Origin: an uncultured Oscillospiraceae bacterium | GTDB lineage: Bacteria > Bacillota > Clostridia > Oscillospirales > Ruminococcaceae | Direction: 5' to 3' | DNA length: 20,656 nt | Assembly: GCA_905212515.1 (NCBI GenBank) | Contig: CAJMEU010000036.1 | Span: 1 to 20,656 of the forward strand | Shown: positions 7,906 through 14,207 of the stretch, piece by piece | How positions within the stretch are numbered: the stretch's first letter is position 1 | How the letters are laid out: the number at the start of each line of letters is the position of its first letter | Position numbers and translations under genes: made by a program | Notes under the pieces: model-generated | Told to the model about the DNA's origin: nothing | The model's input: only the letters and a program-made list of their open reading frames with translations | Databases searched by the model: none

Positions 7906-8003
7906 CCCGGCCAAGCGCTTGTTGCCTCTGTACATTGATACTATTGCTTTGCAATAAAAAACTGACCTATATGGCCGTTGCGAGAAAAGGGGCCACATGG
8001 CCG

Positions 8004-8030
8004 AAAAAAATAGCCTTTCGGCTATTTTAT
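8004..8030. terminator. bidirectional terminator-like hairpin upstream of the ROK gene
   Basis: A 9-bp perfect stem AAAATAGCC (8007-8015) / GGCTATTTT (8020-8028) with a TTTC loop, A-rich before and T-rich after. No gene ends just before it on the plus strand, so either it ends a non-coding transcript from the preceding region or it insulates the ROK promoter. Confidence 0.6.
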
Positions 8031-8136
8031 TGCTCGGCAATGAAAAATTGATCTCCAGGGTCGTGGGCCAAGGATGGCCTGCATGGCTAAGAAATGGCCT
8101 TACAGCTATTTTTTATTTTAATTTCTTCTTTCCCTC

Positions 8137-8164
8137 TTGACACTTCCGAAAAAATTGATATGAT
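8137..8164 (+). promoter_or_regulatory. strong promoter of the ROK-MFS operon
   Basis: A perfect TTGACA -35 box (8137-8142), 16-bp spacer and TATGAT -10 box (8159-8164). The tract at 8109-8130 is nearly all A and T and could act as an UP element. Confidence 0.8.
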
Positions 8165-8173
8165 GATAATAAA

Positions 8174-8200
8174 TCATTTTTAAAAAGTCATTTAAAAAAG
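8174..8200 (+). promoter_or_regulatory. tandem direct repeat, possible ROK operator
   Basis: Two adjacent near-copies, TCATTTTTAAAAAG (8174-8187) and TCATTTAAAAAAG (8188-8200), lie between the -10 box and the ROK start and touch the ribosome binding site AAAAAAGGAGA. AT-rich sites at this position are consistent with autoregulation by the ROK protein. This is inferred from position. Confidence 0.4.
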
Positions 8201-8210
8201 GAGATATCCA

Positions 8211-9230
8211 ATGCGTATAAAGGCAACCGGCCCCACCACCAAACAACACAACACCGCATTGGTGTACCGTGCCCTGCGGGAATCGGGCAGCGCCACAGCC
8301 CAGGAACTGGCCGGCCTCACCGGGCTGTCCGTTATGACCGTGGGCAGTATTTTGGGGCAGCTGGTGGCCGACGGCCGCGCCCTGAAGGGGCTTCTTCTCC
8401 CCTCCGGCGGAGGGCGGCCGTCGCAGAGCTATGAATTCAACACGGCGCACGCCCATGTGGCCGTGGTGTGCGCCCGCGCCCGGGAACGCCATGTCGTTGT
8501 GGACGTGCGCGTGGCCGATTTGCTGGGCCAGTGCCAGTGGGAGCGCTCGTACCTGCTGGACGACATCCGGGTGGACAGTTTTGTACCGCTGGTGGAAGAG
8601 GCGCTGCGCCTGTTTCCCACCATCGGCGCCCTGGGCTTCTCCATGCCGGGCACGGAGCACGACGCCCGCCTGGGCATGTCCGCCAGCGACTTTTCTGCCC
8701 TGGCCGGCACCCGTTTCTCTGAATTTTACCGCAGCTGGTTCCATCTGCCCGTCTCGTTTGAAAATGACGCCAACGCCGCAGCCCTGGGATGGGTGGCCCG
8801 CCACCCGCAGGTGAACAGTTTGGTGTATCTTTATTTTCCCGGCGCCTGCCCGCCCGGCCTGGGCTTCTACCTGAACGGCGCGCTGTGGCGGGGCCGTCAA
8901 AGCGCTGCCGGTGAGGTAGGGCGCCTGCCGCTGGGCGTCGACTGGCCTTCGCTGCCTGCCGCCAGCCTCGAAGCCCAATGTGAGGCGCTGGCCCGCATGG
9001 CCGCGGTGGCCTGTGCTGCCGTTGACCCGGAAGTCGCCGTGCTTTCGGCGGATTTTCTTGCCCCGGAACATTTGGAACTGGTGTCCCGCCGCTGCGCCGA
9101 TTATCTCATCCTGCCGCCCCGGCTGGAGCTCTCGCGGCATTTTCCGCAGGATTTCAGCAGCGGCGTCATCCGCTCAGCCCTGGCCCTGCTGGACAAACCT
9201 CTGGGGCTGTCTTCTTTTGATTTTATTTGA
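8211..9230 (+). CDS. ROK-family transcriptional regulator
   Basis: A 339-residue protein with an N-terminal winged helix (about 10-75: TAQELAGLTGLSVMTVGSILGQL, then a GGGRPS wing). A ROK domain follows, marked by FENDANAAALG (183-193) and GEVGRLPLG (234-242). The ATP-binding D-x-G-G-T motif of ROK sugar kinases is missing, so this is a NagC/XylR-like regulator rather than a kinase. The histidine and the CxCGxxGC zinc cluster that normally follow GE-I/V-G are also missing (Arg replaces His, with no cysteines), so it is an atypical, zinc-free branch. The effector is probably a sugar or sugar phosphate. The downstream MFS gene starts 11 bases after its stop, which makes the transporter its likely target. 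Confidence 0.85.
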   Translation: MRIKATGPTTKQHNTALVYRALRESGSATAQELAGLTGLSVMTVGSILGQLVADGRALKGLLLPSGGGRPSQSYEFNTAHAHVAVVCARARERHVVVDVRVADLLGQCQWERSYLLDDIRVDSFVPLVEEALRLFPTIGALGFSMPGTEHDARLGMSASDFSALAGTRFSEFYRSWFHLPVSFENDANAAALGWVARHPQVNSLVYLYFPGACPPGLGFYLNGALWRGRQSAAGEVGRLPLGVDWPSLPAASLEAQCEALARMAAVACAAVDPEVAVLSADFLAPEHLELVSRRCADYLILPPRLELSRHFPQDFSSGVIRSALALLDKPLGLSSFDFI

Positions 9231-9241
9231 GGAGCATCACA

Positions 9242-10402
9242 ATGGCTACTTTTTTTCTCGTTCTCATTTACATCACCTTCGTCAGCCTGGGCCTGCCTGA
9301 TTCTCTGCTGGGTTCGGCCTGGCCGGTACTCAGCCGGGAACTGGGCGCGCCGCTGTCCGGCGCCGGAGTGATCTCTTTTATCATCACCGGGGGGACCATC
9401 ATCTCAAGCTTGCTGACGGATCGGCTTGTGCGGCGCCTGGGCACGGGCAAACTTACGGCCGTCAGCGTATGCATGACGGCCGCCGCGCTGCTGGGTTTCT
9501 CGCTGGCTCCCGGTTTTTGGTGGCTGTGCCTGCTGGCCGTGCCCTTGGGCCTTGGCGCCGGCGCGGTGGACGCCGCCCTGAACAATTATGTCGCCCTGCA
9601 CTACGCCGCCCGCCACATGAGCTGGCTGCACTGTTTCTGGGGCATCGGCGCCACGGCCGGGCCGGCCATCCTCTCCCTGTTTCTGGCTCACCAAAGCGGC
9701 TGGCGCAAAGGGTATCTTGCCATCGCCATCCTTCAATTCTGCCTGACGGCCGCCTTATTCCTCACCCTGCCCTTGTGGAAAAAACAAGACGCCTCCGCGC
9801 AGGCAAGTGCCTCCGGCGCTGTACAGCATACCGCCCATCCCCTTCGCCTGCCGCTTGCCAAGCCTGTTCTGCTGGGCTTTTTCTGCTACTGCGGCATCGA
9901 GGCCAGCACCAACCTGTGGGCCGCCAGCTATCTGACCGGCCTGCGCGGCGTTTCGGCCCAGGCCGCCGCCCAGTGGACCTCGCTGTTCTTTCTGGGCATC
10001 ACGGCGGGGCGCCTGGTCACCGGCTTTGCCACCATAAAATTTCAGGCCCGCACATTGATGCGCGTTGGGCAGGGATGCTGCCTGGCCGGCATACTGTTCC
10101 TGCTGCTGCCGCTGCCCAATATTTTTGCCGCGCTGGGCCTGGCCTTGATCGGCCTGGGCTGCGCGCCCCTCTACCCCTGTATGCTGCACGAGACGCCCCG
10201 CCGGTTCGGTGAGGGTGCGGCCCAAAGCCTGATGGGCCTGCAAATGGCCTCGGCCTATTTGGGCAGTACCCTGGTGCCGCCGCTGATCGGCCTGCTGGCC
10301 CCTGCCCTGTCCCTTTGGGTGCTGCCCGCGGTCATGCTGGCGCTTTTGCTGATGATGACCGCGGCCTGTGAGCGCGTCAACCTGGCCTGCCCCACCAAAT
10401 AG
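9242..10402 (+). CDS. MFS transporter, fucose permease-like
   Basis: A 386-residue integral membrane protein of about twelve hydrophobic segments. It opens with the segment VSLGLPDSLLGSAWPVL (14-30) typical of the FucP/MFSD4-like MFS branch, and TDRLVRRLGTGK follows as the loop 2-3 signature. A polar loop around 183-200 (WKKQDASAQASAS) separates the two six-helix halves. The branch includes sugar-proton symporters; the substrate here is unknown. A start at the TTG at 9227 is possible, but the ATG at 9242 is preferred because GAGGAG (9229-9234) lies seven bases before it. The site overlaps the ROK stop codon, so the two genes are translationally coupled. Confidence 0.88.
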   Translation: MATFFLVLIYITFVSLGLPDSLLGSAWPVLSRELGAPLSGAGVISFIITGGTIISSLLTDRLVRRLGTGKLTAVSVCMTAAALLGFSLAPGFWWLCLLAVPLGLGAGAVDAALNNYVALHYAARHMSWLHCFWGIGATAGPAILSLFLAHQSGWRKGYLAIAILQFCLTAALFLTLPLWKKQDASAQASASGAVQHTAHPLRLPLAKPVLLGFFCYCGIEASTNLWAASYLTGLRGVSAQAAAQWTSLFFLGITAGRLVTGFATIKFQARTLMRVGQGCCLAGILFLLLPLPNIFAALGLALIGLGCAPLYPCMLHETPRRFGEGAAQSLMGLQMASAYLGSTLVPPLIGLLAPALSLWVLPAVMLALLLMMTAACERVNLACPTK

Positions 10403-10460
10403 CAGCGCCTTGTTCGTCCGCAATCGGTTTTGCTCAGTAAGATTTTTTCAAATCTTTCTC

Positions 10461-10489
10461 TTGTAATGATATTCTCCTGTTGCTAAAAT
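10461..10489 (+). promoter_or_regulatory. extended -10 promoter for the LytTR regulator gene
   Basis: TTGTAA (10461-10466), 17-bp spacer, and TGC directly before TAAAAT (10484-10489), giving an extended -10 element. The leader to the GTG start at 10528 is about 30 bases. Confidence 0.55.
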
Positions 10490-10527
10490 ATAAGTGAGAA
10501 ACGGCAGTGATGGGAGGGGGCGACTTC

Positions 10528-11262
10528 GTGCTGAAAATTTTGATTTGTGATGACGAATCCTTTTTTGCGCAAAAGCTATGTGGCCTGGTCAAGGATCATT
10601 TCACACGGCAAAATATCGCCGTGCAGATCGACTGCTATACCAATGAGCAGGATTTTCTGTGCGCGCCGCTGACGGAATATACGGTCGCGTTCCTGGATAT
10701 CCATCTTCCTGATCCCGACGGCCTGGCTCTTGCGCAAAAGCTGCGGGAGGTAAACCCGGAGGTCATTTTGATCTTTGTCACGGGATTTATTGAGCACGGC
10801 CCGCAAGGCTACCCGTTGAGCGTGTTCCGCTACGTGTTGAAGGAAGATCTGGAGAAGCAGCTTCCCGAGTGCTTACAGGCACTTTCACAAAAGCTTTACG
10901 CCTCTCCTCAGTTTTTTGTTTTCCGCACCACGAATGGAGAAACGAACGCTTGCGCGTACAGCGATCTGTGCTATTTTGAAAGCATCGGCCACCATGTGGT
11001 GCTTCATGTAAAGGCGACCCAGGAAAGCTATGATCTCTATACCTCCCTGAGCAGCCTTGAGCCGCGGCTGCCCAGCCGCGATTTCATGCGCATCCAGCGC
11101 AGTTATATCGTCAACATGCGGAATGTGCAAAAAGTGAAAGGGATCGAGCTCACCATGGCCGACGGGGCCGTATTGACCTGCAAACGGGATAAGGCAAAGG
11201 AAATTTTGCGCTATTTTATGAAGCTACAAGGCCATCCTTCTGCGGAAGAGGGACTTTTTTGA
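10528..11262 (+). CDS. LytTR-family response regulator (orphan)
   Basis: A 244-residue two-domain response regulator of the AgrA/LytR type. The receiver domain (1-120) has the acidic pair Asp8-Asp9, phospho-acceptor Asp57 in FLDIHLP, Thr85 and Lys105. The LytTR DNA-binding domain (about 128-235) has CYFESIGHHVVLHV, then DFMRIQRSYIVNMRNV and VLTCKRDKAKEI. The GTG at 10528 is preferred over the upstream GTG/ATG pair at 10507-10510. It gives the normal MLKILICDDE beginning and has the strong site GGGAGGGGG (10512-10520) seven bases before it. No histidine kinase gene lies nearby, so its input is unknown. LytTR-type repeats follow its stop codon directly, so the next gene is a likely target. Confidence 0.92.
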   Translation: MLKILICDDESFFAQKLCGLVKDHFTRQNIAVQIDCYTNEQDFLCAPLTEYTVAFLDIHLPDPDGLALAQKLREVNPEVILIFVTGFIEHGPQGYPLSVFRYVLKEDLEKQLPECLQALSQKLYASPQFFVFRTTNGETNACAYSDLCYFESIGHHVVLHVKATQESYDLYTSLSSLEPRLPSRDFMRIQRSYIVNMRNVQKVKGIELTMADGAVLTCKRDKAKEILRYFMKLQGHPSAEEGLF

Positions 11263-11263
11263 T

Positions 11264-11298
11264 GCGGTTCAGGCCGAAAATTTGCAGTTCGTGCCGAA
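11264..11298 (+). promoter_or_regulatory. paired direct repeats, candidate LytTR binding site
   Basis: GCGGTTCAGGCCGAA (11264-11278) and GCAGTTCGTGCCGAA (11284-11298) agree at 12 of 15 positions and start 20 bases apart, about two helical turns. Both contain xxxGTTCRK, close to the LytTR half-site pattern of W-M-M-GTT-N-R-K. The right copy ends four bases before a -35 box, the position expected for an activator of this class. Confidence 0.6.
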
Positions 11299-11302
11299 TC
11301 TA

Positions 11303-11331
11303 TTGTGAAAATTGTGTGAAAGCGCTAGACT
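11303..11331 (+). promoter_or_regulatory. promoter for the secreted protein gene
   Basis: TTGTGA (11303-11308), 17-bp spacer and TAGACT (11326-11331). Both boxes are imperfect, consistent with a promoter that needs an activator. The leader to the ATG at 11463 is about 125 bases and A/T-rich. Confidence 0.5.
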
Positions 11332-11462
11332 TTAGTTAAATAAAATTGTAATTTTTGACGAATAAAAAGTCTGGCAAAATTCACACTGACGGCCGCAGTA
11401 TGAGTTTTGACATAAAGCACCGTAACCAACGCATTAAACCGAACCAGAAAGGAGCGGTTGAA

Positions 11463-12005
11463 ATGAAGAAAAGATTACTGGCATTTGCCCTGTGTGTTGT
11501 CATGGTAATTGCCATGGCTGTGCCGGCGTTCGCAGAGAAAGCTGTAGCACCCGGCAGCAAAGTGGTCCCCCGTTCCAATATCAGTGATATTCATGGCTGG
11601 GGACTTACGCTTGATCAAGTCAATTTTTTTACTATGGCGGTTTCTGGCGGTGTCGCTTCACAAAATCAGAATGTCATTTTAGCAGTTCCTGCTGTCGTAA
11701 CTGCCCAACATTGGTATTATGAATATGATGCCGATCGCAACTATCGCCTCAAAACAGCAATTAATAAGAATTATGCCTTGAACATTTATCGTTATAACAG
11801 TAATCTTTATAATTGTGACATAATGCAATGGTCGTCAAATATGACAGATTCCGCACTTCAATATCCTTCCACAAGCCCTACCGGCGGCGCCCGTTATATC
11901 TATTTGGCAAATTACCCTATGATGTTAGGCGCCTCCCAACTTGCAGTCGGTGGAGATATTCGTTGGTTCTCTAATCCCACATATCAAGCTTGGTGGATTT
12001 TATAA
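11463..12005 (+). CDS. secreted protein of unknown function
   Basis: A 180-residue pre-protein with a classical Sec signal peptide: MKKR, a hydrophobic core, and cleavage expected after PAFA at residue 24. The mature part has many Tyr, Asn and Trp residues. Residues 94-125 (YRLKTAINKNYALNIY, then CDIMQWS) and the end QAWWIL recall the repeats of ricin-type beta-trefoil lectins. Only partial units are seen, so this is a hint and not an assignment. The ATG at 11463 has AAAGGAG (11449-11455) upstream; longer reading frames lack such a site. Base composition is clearly AT-richer than the flanking genes. It follows the LytTR regulator and its candidate binding repeats, and precedes a lipoprotein-ABC operon. 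Confidence 0.8.
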   Translation: MKKRLLAFALCVVMVIAMAVPAFAEKAVAPGSKVVPRSNISDIHGWGLTLDQVNFFTMAVSGGVASQNQNVILAVPAVVTAQHWYYEYDADRNYRLKTAINKNYALNIYRYNSNLYNCDIMQWSSNMTDSALQYPSTSPTGGARYIYLANYPMMLGASQLAVGGDIRWFSNPTYQAWWIL

Positions 12006-12020
12006 GAGCTTTTTAAGCGG

Positions 12021-12057
12021 CCACAGCAGGTCAGTTATCTGGCCTGCTGTGGTATTT
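12021..12057 (+). terminator. long hairpin between the secreted protein and lipoprotein genes
   Basis: A 14-bp stem (12021-12034 / 12039-12052) with one G-T wobble and loop TTAT, followed only by TATTT. The stem is very stable but the T-run is poor, so it may be a partial terminator or an mRNA-stabilising structure that sets unequal expression of the secreted protein and the downstream ABC genes. Confidence 0.55.
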
Positions 12058-12083
12058 GCAGCATACCGCGAAAGGAATATGTT

Positions 12084-13448
12084 ATGAAAACTATGGCGCG
12101 TTCCCTTGTCTTGGTTTTTATTGGTCTGTTTTGTATGGCGACGCTCACCGCTTGCGCCAATACCGATGCCTCTTCCACGATCCGCACTGACCTTCAAAGC
12201 TCTGCCGTACCCTCCTCTTTGGCGCCATCAGTTCCTGTGCCGGATACGGCACAGGCCATCGATTTATCTTCTATACGCTATATCAACTATTTTAACCAGG
12301 GAAGTTCTGAAGAGGGATATTATTACCTGCGCGTCCGTGATGATGGGACCCATAATATTTGCTATATCGATTTTGCCACCCATCAGGATATTGTACTCTG
12401 CAATCGTCTCGAATGTACCCACAGCGATGAAACTTGCAACAGCTGGATCGGCAGTTTGTACAATACTCCTTACTTAATTACTGCCAATGATGGCCTGTTG
12501 GTAATATATCCCGGCAACGCCATTATTTCTGCAACCGATTCCACTGTTTTTGGACATGTCGATCATCTGGATTTTAACGGTTCTAACCGACGTACGATTG
12601 CTTCATTCGATTCGCTTTCTATGTTTACCAACTATTATGCCATCACTGACGACTACTTATTTTATCAACTAGATGTATACGATTCCACCAGTGCTTCAAG
12701 CAAAAAATTCCGCATAGAGCGCCTGGATTTAAAAACCGGGGAACGTACAACCATTGTAGAGAGTGATAGCGAGGCCAGTTTTTTAATTGGCGCTTCTCCT
12801 TCTGGTTTAATTATTACAGCCTTTACTTTCTCGGAAGAGATTGCCGGTCAAGCTCCTGAAATTTCCAGCACGGCCTATTTGGTAAACGCTGATACCGGTG
12901 AAATGAAAGAATTAATTGATTGGGGAAATGAAACGGAATATGAATTGGCCGGTCGCGACCAATTGATTTATCTCACACCCGATGGCGTCTTGCATGGTGT
13001 AGATTATAAAACTTGTCAAAACACTGTATTAGTTATTAAGCGCTTACAATAATTTTTTAAAGAACTATCTATTTCTGGGAAAACCTCCTTTCAATTGTGC
13101 TTTGAAGTGCAAAACAAGGTAGTGGTTAAGGGTACTGTAATCGGTACCGATCCTTCTAAAACCCGTGATATTCTATTTTATATCGACCTAAACGACGAGA
13201 CTGTTCATGCATTGTCTTTGACTTCACGTGCAGGTAATAATAACGAAGGGGTTTCTACTTTAAATATCGCTTGTGTAGCAAAAGAGTATTTGGTTGTTGT
13301 CACTGGTTACCGAAGTGAAGTACCTGCCCCAGGAGCTGATTCGATGGCTGCTTTATACACCAGCAACATTCCCCAATATGCGTTGCTATCCTGCGAAAAT
13401 TTTTTTAATAATAACCCAAATTATCAATCCATCCAAACCATCGGGTAA
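12084..13448 (+). pseudogene. lipoprotein gene interrupted by one in-frame stop codon
   Basis: The first part (12084-13052) encodes 322 residues with a lipoprotein signal peptide and lipobox LTAC (Cys24), a Ser/Pro-rich linker, and a domain with strand repeats. The latter holds the motif C-x4-C-x-H-x4-C (Cys107, Cys112, His114, Cys119), seen in Firmicutes lipoproteins next to ABC exporters. A TAA at 13050-13052 stops it, but the same frame stays open to the TAA at 13446-13448 and adds 131 codons of similar composition (FFKELSISGK, then VVKGTVIGTD, DILFYIDLNDETVHAL). No ribosome binding site precedes a possible restart such as the TTG at 13095. A nonsense mutation is the simplest reading. A truncated but functional protein, read-through or a sequencing error are alternatives. 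The start has AAAGGA seven bases upstream. Confidence 0.75.
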
Positions 13449-13460
13449 GGAGCTGATCCC

Positions 13461-14207
13461 ATGGCGGAGCTCTGTGTGCAAAACCTCACCAAAATTTACG
13501 CTTCCCCGCGTTCCCAAAACGAAAAGAAAGCCCTGGCCGGCGTGAATTTCACGCTTGGCCCGGGCTTTTATGGCCTTTTGGGGCCCAACGGGGCGGGCAA
13601 AAGCACGATGATGAACATCATCACCGGCAATTTGGACGCCACCAAAGGGCAGGTGTTGTGGAACGGCCGGGACGTGCTGCGTCTGGGCAGAAAATTTCGG
13701 CGCGTGCTGGGCTACATGCCCCAGCAGCAAAACCTGTACGACGGCTTCACCGGGCGGCGCTTCCTGCTTTATCTGGCCGCCCTGAAAGAGATCCCCCGCA
13801 AGGACGCCGCCGCCGAGGCCGCGCGGGTGGCTGGTCTGGTGCACCTAACGGACGAATTGGACAAGCGCCTGGCCGCCTACTCCGGCGGCATGAAGCAGCG
13901 CCTGCTGGCCGCCGCGGCCCTGTTGGGACAGCCCCAACTGCTGATTTTGGACGAGCCCACCGCGGGCCTGGACCCCAAGGAGCGGGTGCACCTGCGCCGG
14001 GTACTGGCCGAGGCGGCCAAAGGCGCTGTGGTCATCGCGTGCACCCACGTGGTGAGCGACGTGGAGAGCGTGGCGGACGAGATCTTGCTGCTGAAGGACG
14101 GCGAACTGGTGGACAAGGCCGCCCCGGCCGCCCTCATTGAAAAATACGCGCCGGGCAAGGGGCTGGAGGATGTGTATCTCTCCATTTTCGGGGAGGACGA
14201 ACCATGA
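13461..14207 (+). CDS. ABC transporter ATP-binding protein
   Basis: A 248-residue ABC ATPase with Walker A GPNGAGKST (41-49), Q-loop MPQQQNLYDGF (86-96), signature SGGMKQRL (141-148), Walker B LLILDEPTAGLD (160-171) and switch His196 in CTHVVSD. It belongs to the branch that powers ABC-2 type exporters (the same family as CcmA/NatA). The ribosome binding site AAGGAG (13447-13452) overlaps the stop codon of the lipoprotein frame, so its translation would normally be coupled to reading of the full lipoprotein. Its stop overlaps the permease start by ATGA. GC content returns to the window's usual level here, unlike the two genes before it. The exported substrate is unknown. Confidence 0.95.
   Translation: MAELCVQNLTKIYASPRSQNEKKALAGVNFTLGPGFYGLLGPNGAGKSTMMNIITGNLDATKGQVLWNGRDVLRLGRKFRRVLGYMPQQQNLYDGFTGRRFLLYLAALKEIPRKDAAAEAARVAGLVHLTDELDKRLAAYSGGMKQRLLAAAALLGQPQLLILDEPTAGLDPKERVHLRRVLAEAAKGAVVIACTHVVSDVESVADEILLLKDGELVDKAAPAALIEKYAPGKGLEDVYLSIFGEDEP

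Noticed and set aside
7441..8040. A 199-codon open frame on the minus strand across the intergenic region
   Set aside because: No ribosome binding site, no recognisable family, biased Arg/Pro/Ala content from GC-rich inverted repeats, and overlap with the DUF4364 gene end.
13095..13448. An independent small gene after the lipoprotein
   Set aside because: It is in the same phase as the lipoprotein frame, starts only with TTG, has no ribosome binding site, and continues the composition of the upstream part; it is the separated C-terminal region.
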